From assembly GCA_002427735.1 (NCBI GenBank), contig DIYP01000016.1, positions 310,001 to 374,000 on the forward strand: DNA of 64,000 bases, given 5' to 3'. This stretch comes from Flavobacteriales bacterium UBA6051 (lineage in GTDB: Bacteria > Bacteroidota > Bacteroidia > Flavobacteriales_D > Crocinitomicaceae). The position numbers and the translations under genes were made by a program. The notes below the pieces were generated by a model that saw nothing but the letters and a program-made list of their open reading frames with translations, did no database searches and was not told the origin of the DNA. Of the stretch, positions 7,998 through 16,827 are shown piece by piece (position 1 is the stretch's first letter; each line of letters starts with the position of its first letter).

Positions 7998-10301
7998 ATG
8001 ATGAATAGACTCTTGATTTTATTCGCGGCGACCTTCTTTTCGTCTGCCTCTTTCTCACAGATCGATGTTCAAAATACATTGACGCCTGAACAGCTTGTTC
8101 AGAACGTATTACTTGGTTTTGGAGTCACTGCTTCGAATATTACAGTGAATGGAACAGCCATGAATGCTCAAATGCTTCAAGGTAATGCAACATTTTTTGA
8201 TGATAACGGAACAACATTCCCTATTCCTTCAGGTGTATTGTTAAGTACGGGAAATGGTGTTGCGGCAGTTGGTCCGAATAACGCAACTGGACTTTCAAAT
8301 AATGTCCCAGCGACTTCAATGGTTGGAGGTGATGTTCACCTAAACGCCATTGCGAACGGAGCTGTTCAGAATGGAATTGTACTGGAATTCGATTTTGTTC
8401 CGGCTGGAGATACCATTTCATTTAATTATTTGTTTGGTTCTGAAGAGTATCCTGAATTTGCTCCACCTGTGAGCTCTGGTTTTAACGATGCCTTTGGATT
8501 TTTCCTTTGGGGGCCTGGTATTACTGGTCCATATGCTTTAGCTGGATATCCAGCTGGTGGGGCAAACATTGCAACCGTTCCGAGTACAACTACGCCAGTA
8601 ACAATTAACAATGTAAACCCGGTTACGAATGCTGCTTACTATCAGGATAATGCTGCAGGTGCTGCCTATGGAAATGCTATTCAATACGATGGAACGACTA
8701 CCACGTTGTCAGCAAATGCTTCTGTTCAATGTGGGGAAACATACCATATCAAGTTGTGTATCTGTAACGTTACCGATACAGGATGGGACTCTGGTGTATT
8801 CTTACAAGCAAATTCATTTAGCTCAGAAGCTGTTCAGGTAGCTGTTGCTACAGTTTCTGGAGACACGAGTATTTATGAAGGATGTTCGACTGCAGATTTG
8901 ATGTTTATCCGTCCTCAGACTCAATTAGGAGATACTTTGATCATTAACTATGACATCGGTGGTACTGCTACTGACGGAGTTGATTACACGGCACTTGCAA
9001 ACCCAATTACCTTCTTACCTGGAGATGATACTATCACCCTTTCAATTGACCCAATTGCCGATGGTATTCCAGACAACTTAGAGTTTGTAACAATTACTGC
9101 GACTACGATTTCTGAATGTGGAGACACCATCATATCGTCCGGAACTATTTATATTCTGGACTCCATGATCTTTGATATTATTGAAACAGACACACTTGTT
9201 TATTGTTACAATGATTCCATTCCTGTTTCAGCAGTTGTAAATGATCCTCAAAATTTATTATTCCCTCCGTTTACCTACAGTTGGGATGGTGGTCAGACAG
9301 GTACCAATGCCTGGTTCCCGACCTCCCCGCCAATGACGGGAACAGTGGATTATGTCGTCACCGTCGAGAACTCCTGCGGATATACCGGACAGGATACGGT
9401 AACCATAGAACTGAATCAAACACTTTCCATAGACTCTCTGGTGCAAAACCCCGCGAGTTGTAATCCGGATGGTAGCGTCGTCGCCTTCGTCTCCGGTGAG
9501 ACGAATAATATTGGCCAATCCTTCTATCACTGGGACGATCAAGCAAATTGGGATCAACCAGGTAGTGGAGCATTTATTGATGCCAGCGCATGGTCAGGAT
9601 TGAGTTCTGGTTGGTATTACTTTACAGTAGTAGATGACGTATGTAGAGCAATTGATAGTGTATTTGTTGAATTGGAAAATCCACCACAGGCGATCGGTAG
9701 TGCTTCTCCTGAAGCTGGTTGTAGCCCATTGACTGTAACCTTCCAAAATAATAGTGTGAATGCTAATACTTATGTTTGGGATTTTGGAAATGGAAATGGA
9801 ACTACTGTTACAACAACAAATAGTCAAACGCAGACATATACTGGTTCGGCTTCTGTTATGCTTGTGGCATACCAAGACAATCCATCGTGTGCAGATACTA
9901 CATTCATCAGTGTTTCTGTAGTTGCATGTGGATGTACGAACCCTGATGCAACCAACTATGATCCAAATGCCGTTTCTGATGATGGTAGCTGTGTATTCCC
10001 GCTTCCTGAGGTCGTAGCACCAAACGTGTTTACGCCAAATGGTGATGGTGATAACGACTTTTACTTCGTAGAAGTTAAAAACGTTACTCAAATGGATTTC
10101 TTAGTTATGAATCGTTGGGGTAATGTGATGTACGAGCAATCTGTTGATTATGCATCTGGTGGTCAACAAGTAGGATGGTCAGGAACTACAAATCTTGGTG
10201 CGCCTGCAGAAGAAGGTACTTACTTCTATAAATATGTGGCAACTGGAATTAGCGGAGACCAAATTGAAGGTCACGGATTCATCCAGCTCGTAAGAGATTA
10301 A
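7998..10301 (+). CDS. Large secreted adhesin-like protein with T9SS type B C-terminal domain
   Basis: I start at the ATG at 7998 (767 residues); a second ATG follows directly at 8001, and the 17 upstream in-frame codons would bury the signal peptide. The signal peptide ends at ASFSQ (about residue 21). Residues about 22-260 match the choice-of-anchor L domain (LLSTGNG, FNYLFGSEEYPEF). About 280-385 is a Calx-beta-like segment (GGTATDGVDYTAL). About 640-675 has a Cys-rich CTNPDATNYDPNA motif, preceded by a PKD-like domain (YVWDFGNGNG). The last 95 residues, with NVFTPNGDGDND and NRWGNVMYE, are the gliding-motility-associated C-terminal domain that directs T9SS export. Expected at the cell surface or released. 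Bases about 9270-9540 are clearly richer in GC than the rest of the gene. Confidence 0.93.
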   Translation: MMNRLLILFAATFFSSASFSQIDVQNTLTPEQLVQNVLLGFGVTASNITVNGTAMNAQMLQGNATFFDDNGTTFPIPSGVLLSTGNGVAAVGPNNATGLSNNVPATSMVGGDVHLNAIANGAVQNGIVLEFDFVPAGDTISFNYLFGSEEYPEFAPPVSSGFNDAFGFFLWGPGITGPYALAGYPAGGANIATVPSTTTPVTINNVNPVTNAAYYQDNAAGAAYGNAIQYDGTTTTLSANASVQCGETYHIKLCICNVTDTGWDSGVFLQANSFSSEAVQVAVATVSGDTSIYEGCSTADLMFIRPQTQLGDTLIINYDIGGTATDGVDYTALANPITFLPGDDTITLSIDPIADGIPDNLEFVTITATTISECGDTIISSGTIYILDSMIFDIIETDTLVYCYNDSIPVSAVVNDPQNLLFPPFTYSWDGGQTGTNAWFPTSPPMTGTVDYVVTVENSCGYTGQDTVTIELNQTLSIDSLVQNPASCNPDGSVVAFVSGETNNIGQSFYHWDDQANWDQPGSGAFIDASAWSGLSSGWYYFTVVDDVCRAIDSVFVELENPPQAIGSASPEAGCSPLTVTFQNNSVNANTYVWDFGNGNGTTVTTTNSQTQTYTGSASVMLVAYQDNPSCADTTFISVSVVACGCTNPDATNYDPNAVSDDGSCVFPLPEVVAPNVFTPNGDGDNDFYFVEVKNVTQMDFLVMNRWGNVMYEQSVDYASGGQQVGWSGTTNLGAPAEEGTYFYKYVATGISGDQIEGHGFIQLVRD

Positions 10302-10325
10302 TAGCTACTAAAGCAAAATAGATTG

Positions 10326-10356
10326 AACCCTTTCGCCGATGGCGGAAGGGTTTTTT
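10326..10356 (+). terminator. Intrinsic terminator after the adhesin-like gene
   Basis: A 12-bp stem (10326-10337 with 10341-10352, one G-T pair) closes a 3-base loop (GAT) and is followed by a run of T. It lies 24 bases after the stop codon of the plus-strand gene. The T run also contains the stop codon of convergent hflX. Confidence 0.9.
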
Positions 10357-11554
10357 AGTACAAGAAGTTATGGTAAGGGTATCGCTCCTGGAAAATTTGC
10401 TTTACCTCATTGTAAAGCACCGACTTAAACTCATCCATGTTTCCTTTTTCTTTCGCTGAAATGAACACACATTTTGTGTCATTCAGCTTTGCCATCCATG
10501 TTTTCTTCAACTCTTCCAAAGAAACATTGCCCGGTGCTGGAGGGGTTAGATCATCCTCAGCTTTCTCTTCATAGGTGTACGCATCTACCTTATTGAAGAC
10601 AACAATCGTTGGCTTATCTCCTTTGTCAATTTCTGCGAGTGTTTCGTTGACCACCCTAAAATGATCTTCAAAATTTGGATGAGCAATATCGAGCACATGA
10701 ACCAGTACATCAGATTCACGTACCTCATCCAACGTGGACTTAAATGATTCGACGAGTTGGTGTGGGAGCTTTCGGATGAAACCTACCGTATCGGTTAACA
10801 AAAAAGGTAAATTTTCGATGACCACTTTACGCACCGTCGTATCAAGCGTTGCAAACAATTTATTTTCTGCAAACACGTCTGATTTACTCAGTACATTCAT
10901 GATCGTGCTCTTACCAACGTTCGTATAACCAACAAGCGCAACACGAACCAGCTGACCACGATTTCCTCGTTGAACCGCCTTTTGCTTATCGATAGCTTTC
11001 AGCTTATTCTTTAGCAAAGCAATTTTCTGCTGAATAATTCGTCGGTCAGTTTCAATTTCCGTTTCACCAGGTCCACGCATCCCAATTCCTCCTTTTTGCC
11101 GGTCAAGGTGAGTCCACATACGTGTCAAACGAGGTAATAAGTATTGCATTTGTGCCAACTCCACCTGCGTTTTCGCATGCGCCGTACGGGCGCGGCTAGC
11201 AAAAATATCCAGAATTAAGTTATTGCGATCCAATATCTTAACTTCGAGATTACGTTCGATGTTTCTTAGCTGCGAAGGGGAAAGTTCGTCGTCAAATATG
11301 ACTATATCAATGTTATTTTCCGCCACGTATGAGCGGATTTCTTCTAATTTTCCAGATCCAACAAAGGTTTTAGGATTAGGGATGGGTAACTTCTGAAAGA
11401 ACTTTTTATGCGTTACAGCTCCCGCTGTCAAGGCTAAAAACGCTAGCTCATCTATATACTCTTCCGCCTGAGTTTCTGTTATATCCGATGTAATCACACC
11501 AACTAAAACACAGGTTTCCTCAACTGCATCAACAAGAACGTGCCCTTGTCCCAT
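10355..11554 (-). CDS. hflX: GTPase HflX
   Basis: A 399-residue ribosome-associated GTPase that in other bacteria splits or rescues stalled 70S ribosomes under heat or stress. The N-terminal HflX domain runs to about residue 175 and includes the signature GIGMRGPGETEIETDRR at 157-173. A coiled linker (KNKLKAIDKQK) leads into the G domain: G1 GYTNVGKS at 209-216, G2 Thr at 239-240, G3 DTVGF from 255, and G4 NKVD at 321-324. All nucleotide-binding motifs are intact and the length is normal. It is followed upstream on the same strand by the cytochrome c and membrane-protein genes; only 2 bases separate it from the cytochrome stop. The C-terminus ends in the aromatic tail YPYHNFLY. Confidence 0.96.
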   Translation of the reverse strand: MGQGHVLVDAVEETCVLVGVITSDITETQAEEYIDELAFLALTAGAVTHKKFFQKLPIPNPKTFVGSGKLEEIRSYVAENNIDIVIFDDELSPSQLRNIERNLEVKILDRNNLILDIFASRARTAHAKTQVELAQMQYLLPRLTRMWTHLDRQKGGIGMRGPGETEIETDRRIIQQKIALLKNKLKAIDKQKAVQRGNRGQLVRVALVGYTNVGKSTIMNVLSKSDVFAENKLFATLDTTVRKVVIENLPFLLTDTVGFIRKLPHQLVESFKSTLDEVRESDVLVHVLDIAHPNFEDHFRVVNETLAEIDKGDKPTIVVFNKVDAYTYEEKAEDDLTPPAPGNVSLEELKKTWMAKLNDTKCVFISAKEKGNMDEFKSVLYNEVKQIFQERYPYHNFLY

Positions 11555-11556
11555 AA

Positions 11557-11865
11557 TTATTCTCTCAACGTTTTTACTAATTCAACTAGTTCTTCTACGG
11601 TTTTGTCATCCTTAATTTGAATTCCAAAGGGTGGCATGCCATTTCTGCCATTTTCAATGACTTCCTTAATTTCAGCATCTTCCAATGTAGACTTAGATAA
11701 ATCTGTGGCATCTGAAATACACGCTTTTCCATCCAATCCATGACACTCAGCACAGCGTTGTTTAAAGAAATCACTGCCGCTTACGTGCTTATCTGTGCCT
11801 ATAACCTCCGGTTGTCCGCAACTAACTGCTAACAATCCAATGAAAAGCAATCTCTTTAAGCCCAT
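11557..11865 (-). CDS. Small cytochrome c lipoprotein
   Basis: 102 residues. A lipoprotein signal with lipobox AVSC (acylated C16) is followed by a single class I cytochrome c domain: haem motif CAECH (C38, C41, H42) and the expected axial methionine M77 in GMPPF. The C-terminal helix is DKTVEELVELVKTLRE. It should be a membrane-tethered, periplasm-facing single-haem electron carrier. Its start overlaps the end of the four-helix membrane protein gene by 10 bases, so the two products are likely made in step and may be partners. Redox partner and pathway cannot be told from this window, which holds no terminal oxidase gene. Confidence 0.9.
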   Translation of the reverse strand: MGLKRLLFIGLLAVSCGQPEVIGTDKHVSGSDFFKQRCAECHGLDGKACISDATDLSKSTLEDAEIKEVIENGRNGMPPFGIQIKDDKTVEELVELVKTLRE

Positions 11866-12302
11866 GCCCCACCCAAAGCAGCTCTAAACGGCCAAGGAAT
11901 AGAAAGCAAGATTAAAATCAAACCAATTGTATAGGAAATCATGACGCGTCTGTGCTTGTCACGCGTATTTTTCAGTTTTTTCTCAGCTTTACTTCTCCCA
12001 AGCGTAATAACAGTAATCGCTAACAACATTCCCACGAGGTGCTCAAGACCATAAAATCGATACATTTCAACTTTCATCCACCCTGCTGAGAAGTTCACCT
12101 TTGGAGAATTCACGAAATAAAGCGCCAAACCAATAAGCAGCTGTATATGCAAAATAACCATTGCAAACAAGTTGATCATTTTGTCTTTTTTCAGATACTG
12201 TCCCGAAGCTTGAGATTTTGCAGCGTTTGCTATAGCAACAATTAGCAAAAGTAAAGCGATCCATCTCAATCCTGAATGCGCATGAAGTAAGGCGTTGTAC
12301 AT
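11856..12302 (-). CDS. Four-helix membrane protein with conserved-looking histidines
   Basis: 148 residues with four predicted transmembrane segments (about 10-27, 43-64, 84-101 and 121-138), no signal peptide cleavage site, and a C-terminus WPFRAALGGAWA. Histidines sit in helices or at their ends: H9 in HAHSGLRW, H52 in VILHIQLLIG and H88 in GLEHLVGM. Such placement would suit b-type haem ligation, but that is inference; Bacteroidetes homologues are usually left unnamed. The gene is the first of the transcript with the cytochrome c lipoprotein and hflX. Co-translation with the cytochrome c supports an electron-transfer role, perhaps as its quinol- or haem-side membrane partner. Confidence 0.82.
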   Translation of the reverse strand: MYNALLHAHSGLRWIALLLLIVAIANAAKSQASGQYLKKDKMINLFAMVILHIQLLIGLALYFVNSPKVNFSAGWMKVEMYRFYGLEHLVGMLLAITVITLGRSKAEKKLKNTRDKHRRVMISYTIGLILILLSIPWPFRAALGGAWA

Positions 12303-12315
12303 ACTGTTTTTCTTG

Positions 12316-12323
12316 CAAATTTA
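12316..12323 (-). promoter_or_regulatory. Candidate -7 box for the membrane protein/cytochrome c/hflX transcript
   Basis: Minus strand reads TAAATTTG (TAnnTTTG). It lies 13 bases before the start codon at 12302, which predicts a leader of only a few bases. No clear -33 TTG was seen. Confidence 0.4.
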
Positions 12324-12409
12324 AAAAAATGAGGGACTAGACTTACCACAGAATCGTATGTCAGGACAATTTTATATTTTCACGTCGTTTTCAACTCATA
12401 TCATACTGT

Positions 12410-15400
12410 ATGAAATTTGCCATAACGCTCATTCTTCTAATCGGAACTGTTTACGGTTTTTCTCAAAGCGAGCCGAACAATGGCGTGGCCGATTCTGAGG
12501 CTGAATACTATGCATTAAAAAATGCGCAGATTTACGTTTCACCCGGAAAGAAAATTAAGGGCACCATTCTCATTAAAGGCGATCGAATCGAAAAAGTAGG
12601 ACCTTTCGTGAGTGTCCCTAATGGCGCGGTAGAAATTGATTTGTCAGGTAAAGTAATACTCCCTGCTTTCGTGGAGTTATATAGTGCCATTGGTATTCCA
12701 AAAGCGAAGGCATCCAACGCTACTCTTCCACAAATGAAAACTTCAAAGGATGGTGCGTTTTATTGGAATGAATCTATTCACCCGGAAGTAGATGCAAATG
12801 AACTTTATGTCGCTAATGAAAAAGAAAATGCAGCATTAATTGAAAAAGGGTTTGGGTTTGCTCTGACACATCAAAATGATGGAATAGCTAGAGGCACAGG
12901 GGCTTTTGTCTCACTCAATGGAGAAAACCCGATTCTCAAAGGAAATACAACGAATAGCTTTTTCTCATTCTCTAAAGGTGTTTCAAAACAGAGCTATCCT
13001 TCTTCTCAAATGGGGTCGATTGCACTCCTTCGCCAAACGTTCTATGACGCGGATTGGTACGCAGTTAATTCTAATGAAAAGAACGTCTCTCTCGATGCAT
13101 TAAAGGAACAGCGAAAGGGAAATGCATTCTTTGCTTCACGGGAGAAATGGGAGCTCATGCGAGCGCAAAAAATAGCAACTGAATTTGATTTCAACTTTAT
13201 TTATTTGGGGTCCGGCAATGAGTATCAAATTGTTGATGAAATAGCCCAAACGAAAAGTACGGTTGTTGTACCGATGAATTTCCCTAAGGCCTACGATGTC
13301 AAAAATCCATACATCTCTCGCCAAATTCCATTAAGCGATCTCAAGCATTGGGAAATGGCACCTGCAAATGCTTTCGTATTAGCCTCCAATGGAACGCCCA
13401 TTTGCTTGTCTTCCTTTGGCAGCAAAAAGTCAAAAGAATTTTGGGCAAACGTTCGCCGTGCGATTCAGTTTGGTTTGACAGAAGAACAGGCGCTCGAGGC
13501 ACTGACGACTACTCCAGCAAAAATTGCAGGCTTCGAAGCACTCGTTGGAACACTGGAGCCTGGGAAAATTGCCAGCTTAATCGTTTATGATAAGAACCCT
13601 TTAAAGGAAGAAGCAAAAATTGTTCAGACATGGTTAAAAGGAGAATGTAACGTATTTATTACTCCTCCCAAGCACAAAATAAAAGGTGTTTACAATATTC
13701 AGGTCGATGGCTATAAGTTCCCACTTGAAATTAAGGATAAGCAAGAAGGCTCCAATACATTTGACGGTGAAGTGACTTACACTACAACCAATAAAAAAGG
13801 AGAGACAGAAGAAAAAAATGCCAAAGCCTTTATTGAACTAAAAGACAGTGATATTACCATTCAATTCATCATACATAATGATGATTTAGATGGAAATGTT
13901 TCGCTTCAAGGCAAGGTTACCTCGAAGCTAGGCGTTTTCGAAGGAGATGGTTTGCTGCCGAATGGAAAATGGGTAAAGTGGTCTGCAATTAAGTCTGTCA
14001 AGAGTATTCAGTTCAAAAAGAAAGAAAAGGAAGAAAACCCACTAATGGATACCACCATTCGTATTTCTTATCCGCATATGGCTTATGGGTTTGATGAACT
14101 TCCCGAGCAAGAAACCATCGTCATTCGAAATGCCACAATTTGGACCAATGAAGCTGACGGAATCCTCGAAAATGGGACAGTAGTCATCAAAGATGGCAAA
14201 ATCACTTATGCAGGTAACGGAAAGCCCTCTTTTCCTCCCCGAGCGCGTCTCATTGATGCAGAAGGAAAGCACGTAACCTGTGGCATTATCGATGAGCATT
14301 CACATATCGCTATATCACGTGGAGTAAATGAAAGTGGTCAGGCTATTTCCGCCGAAGTGAGCATTGCTGACGTTGTAGATCCAGATGACATCGACATTTA
14401 TAGACAACTTTCTGGAGGTGTTACTAGCGCTCAACTGTTGCATGGGTCAGCGAACCCTATTGGCGGTCAATCGGCGCTGATTAAACTAAAATGGGGACAT
14501 TCACCTGATCAAATGCTCATTGATGATGCTCCAAAATTTATCAAATTTGCCCTTGGTGAAAATGTAAAACAATCCAATTGGGGCGATCACAATACGGTTA
14601 GATTTCCACAAACTCGTATGGGGGTTGAACAAATTTTCTTCGATGGCTTCATGCGTGCTAGAGAATATAGGGCAAGCTGGTTAGCTTTTGAAAAAGACCA
14701 GAACCTACCCAAACCACGTTACGATCTTGAGTTAGAAACCTTGAATGAAATTTTAGATAGCGAGCGTTTCGTGACGTGTCATTCTTACGTTCAATCTGAA
14801 ATCAACATGCTGATGCACGTAGCAGATTCAATGGGCTTCACCTTGAATACTTTCACGCACATCCTTGAAGGGTATAAGTTAGCCGATAAAATGGTAAAGC
14901 ACGGAGCCGGCGGTTCTACATTCTCGGACTGGTGGGCCTATAAATACGAAGTAAAAGATGCCATTCCTCACAATGCTGCACTTATGCATGAACAAGGCGT
15001 TGTTGTTGCTATCAACTCAGATGATGCCGAAATGGGAAGACGACTGAATCAGGAAGCGGCAAAAGGTGTTAAGTACGGGGGAATGTCTGAAGAAGATGCC
15101 TGGAAAATGGTGACGCTGAACCCCGCAAAGCTACTTCATCTGGACGATCGCATGGGAAGTCTGAAAGCTGGAAAAGATGCCGACGTTGTTGTTTGGACTG
15201 ACAACCCGCTATCTATTCACGCTAAAGTTGAGTACACAATTGTTGATGGCACTGTATTATATGACGCTGAGCGTGATGCAGAAATGCGCCAGAAAAACCA
15301 GCAAGAGAAGGCGCGCATTATCAGCAAAATGCTTGATGATAATAACAAAGGCGGAGAGAAAAAATCGTTCTTCAAGAAAGAAAACGGTCATTACCATTGT

Positions 15401-15445
15401 AATACTCTGGGAGAGGATGCTACAAACGAAGAAAACCATCACTAG
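12410..15445 (+). CDS. Tandem amidohydrolase-fold protein, only the C-terminal half with a metal site
   Basis: 1011 residues, secreted (signal ends GFSQ near residue 19). Two amidohydrolase units are joined. In the N-terminal unit (about 30-410) the usual PGxIDxHxH site reads KVILPAFVELYSAIG, so the metal-binding His pair is missing; it still ends in the normal closing beta sandwich (GTLEPGKIASLIVYDKNPL). A linker beta domain follows (about 430-545). The C-terminal unit keeps the ligands: H630 and H632 in DEHSH, H791 in CHSYV, H817 in THILEG and D871 in INSDDAE, plus the closing GSLKAGKDADVVVWTDNPL. It is therefore probably one active hydrolase of the imidazolonepropionase/dipeptidase-like group with a degenerate partner domain. 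The next gene starts 1 base after its stop. Substrate unknown. Confidence 0.9.
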   Translation: MKFAITLILLIGTVYGFSQSEPNNGVADSEAEYYALKNAQIYVSPGKKIKGTILIKGDRIEKVGPFVSVPNGAVEIDLSGKVILPAFVELYSAIGIPKAKASNATLPQMKTSKDGAFYWNESIHPEVDANELYVANEKENAALIEKGFGFALTHQNDGIARGTGAFVSLNGENPILKGNTTNSFFSFSKGVSKQSYPSSQMGSIALLRQTFYDADWYAVNSNEKNVSLDALKEQRKGNAFFASREKWELMRAQKIATEFDFNFIYLGSGNEYQIVDEIAQTKSTVVVPMNFPKAYDVKNPYISRQIPLSDLKHWEMAPANAFVLASNGTPICLSSFGSKKSKEFWANVRRAIQFGLTEEQALEALTTTPAKIAGFEALVGTLEPGKIASLIVYDKNPLKEEAKIVQTWLKGECNVFITPPKHKIKGVYNIQVDGYKFPLEIKDKQEGSNTFDGEVTYTTTNKKGETEEKNAKAFIELKDSDITIQFIIHNDDLDGNVSLQGKVTSKLGVFEGDGLLPNGKWVKWSAIKSVKSIQFKKKEKEENPLMDTTIRISYPHMAYGFDELPEQETIVIRNATIWTNEADGILENGTVVIKDGKITYAGNGKPSFPPRARLIDAEGKHVTCGIIDEHSHIAISRGVNESGQAISAEVSIADVVDPDDIDIYRQLSGGVTSAQLLHGSANPIGGQSALIKLKWGHSPDQMLIDDAPKFIKFALGENVKQSNWGDHNTVRFPQTRMGVEQIFFDGFMRAREYRASWLAFEKDQNLPKPRYDLELETLNEILDSERFVTCHSYVQSEINMLMHVADSMGFTLNTFTHILEGYKLADKMVKHGAGGSTFSDWWAYKYEVKDAIPHNAALMHEQGVVVAINSDDAEMGRRLNQEAAKGVKYGGMSEEDAWKMVTLNPAKLLHLDDRMGSLKAGKDADVVVWTDNPLSIHAKVEYTIVDGTVLYDAERDAEMRQKNQQEKARIISKMLDDNNKGGEKKSFFKKENGHYHCNTLGEDATNEENHH

Positions 15446-15446
15446 T

Positions 15447-16718
15447 ATGAAAAGACTTCTATTTACAGTTGCCATTTTCTTTTTGACCTTTATGGTATGC
15501 AGCCAAGAGAGTAATAAGATTCTTTTGAAAAACGGTACACTTCATGTTGGCAATGGTGAAACGATGGAAAGTGCATTGGTGGCCATTGAAGATGGTCGTA
15601 TTTCATTTGTTAAAAATGCCTTGGCCTATAGTTATGATGTAGAAGCATGGGATACTATCGTTGAGCTGAACGGGCGTCATATTTACCCGGGTTTTGTTGC
15701 TCCGAATTCTACGTTAGGTATTACAGAAATTGATGCTGTAAGGGCTACACGGGATTTCGAAGAAGTAGGTGCTTACAACCCCCATGTTCGTTCTCAGATT
15801 GCTTTTAATGTTGAATCAAAAGTAATCAGCACAGTAAGAACGAATGGCGTCCTAATTGCACAAGTAACACCACGCGGAGGTATCATATCTGGAAGTTCAT
15901 CAGTCATGAAGCTGGACGGTTGGAATTGGGAGGACGCTACTATCTCAAAGGATGACGGAATTCATCTCAATTGGCCAAGAACACTTCAAAACCACGGTCG
16001 AGAGCGTAGTGATAAATATGACGAAAAGAAGCAGGAAATTTACGCATTTTTTGAGATGGCCAGTGCTTATGCACGCTCAACACAGAATGCAGAAACTTTT
16101 GATGCAAGACTAGCCGCTATGCGTGACTGTTTCAAGGGTAAGCAGCGTGTTTATATTCATGCTGACGAACTGCAACAACTCGTTGACGTTATCGAATTTG
16201 CAAAAGCGTTTAAATTGAAATTTCCGGTTATCGTAGGCGGTTATGACGCTCATTTGATAGGCAGAAAACTCGCAGATGCGAAAATTCCTGTAATGCTTCT
16301 ACGCCCGCATAGCTTACCATGGAATGAGGAAGACGATATCGATTTACCTTATAAACTTCCTTTTTTATTAAAGGAGAATGGTGTCAAGTTCTGTATCCAG
16401 AATGAAGGAGATATGGAGGCTATGAATGCTCGGAATATTCCTTTTTTAGCAGGAACTGCCGCGGCATATGGACTTACGGATGAAGAAGCATTGAGCGCCA
16501 TTAGTCTTTGGAGTTGTGAAATAATGGGCATTGAAAAAGATTACGGAAGCATTGAAAAAGGTAAATCGGCTACGCTATTTGTTTCTGATGGGGATGCCTT
16601 AGATATGCGCTCAAATAATATTTTTCTTGCTCTTGTAGACGGCAAATTCATGTCCACGGAGAATTCACAAACTAGACTGTACGAGAAGTACAGAAAGAAG
16701 TATAAGCTTCAGAATTAA
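15447..16718 (+). CDS. Degenerate amidohydrolase-fold secreted protein (likely pseudoenzyme)
   Basis: 423 residues from the ATG at 15447, one base after the previous stop; the same frame is open for another 90 codons upstream but that lies inside the neighbouring gene. Signal peptide to about VCSQ (residue 20). The overall fold markers are present: KNGTLHVGNGETMESALVAIEDGRI near the start and GSIEKGKSATLFVSDGDAL near the end. At the expected metal site the sequence is GRHIYPGFVAPNSTLG, with no HxH, and the later His and Asp positions are not recognisable except an isolated YIHADE. I infer a non-catalytic partner of the upstream 1011-residue protein, with which it must be co-translated. An alternative is a hydrolase with a different active site. 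Confidence 0.87.
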   Translation: MKRLLFTVAIFFLTFMVCSQESNKILLKNGTLHVGNGETMESALVAIEDGRISFVKNALAYSYDVEAWDTIVELNGRHIYPGFVAPNSTLGITEIDAVRATRDFEEVGAYNPHVRSQIAFNVESKVISTVRTNGVLIAQVTPRGGIISGSSSVMKLDGWNWEDATISKDDGIHLNWPRTLQNHGRERSDKYDEKKQEIYAFFEMASAYARSTQNAETFDARLAAMRDCFKGKQRVYIHADELQQLVDVIEFAKAFKLKFPVIVGGYDAHLIGRKLADAKIPVMLLRPHSLPWNEEDDIDLPYKLPFLLKENGVKFCIQNEGDMEAMNARNIPFLAGTAAAYGLTDEEALSAISLWSCEIMGIEKDYGSIEKGKSATLFVSDGDALDMRSNNIFLALVDGKFMSTENSQTRLYEKYRKKYKLQN

Positions 16719-16791
16719 TGCGATTTTATATTGCTCCAATTTCTTGAGAGATTATTATTTAGAATGATTATAAATATTCTCTGCGAATTGT

Positions 16792-16799
16792 TATTTTTG
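16792..16799 (+). promoter_or_regulatory. Candidate -7 box for superoxide dismutase
   Basis: TATTTTTG fits TAnnTTTG and lies 28 bases before the sod start codon, leaving a leader of about 20 bases. The upstream -33 element is not obvious. Confidence 0.4.
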
Positions 16800-16827
16800 A
16801 AATAAACCAATTCATAAAAAGTAGATT

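Noticed and set aside
9594..10091. 165-codon open frame on the minus strand inside the adhesin gene
   Set aside because: Composition is that of a shadow frame (Ile, Cys and Arg runs) with no neighbours; the plus-strand gene explains the region.
15177..15446. Extra 90 codons in front of the second amidohydrolase
   Set aside because: The frame is open only because it overlaps the 3' end of the 1011-residue gene. The ATG at 15447 is followed at once by a signal peptide.
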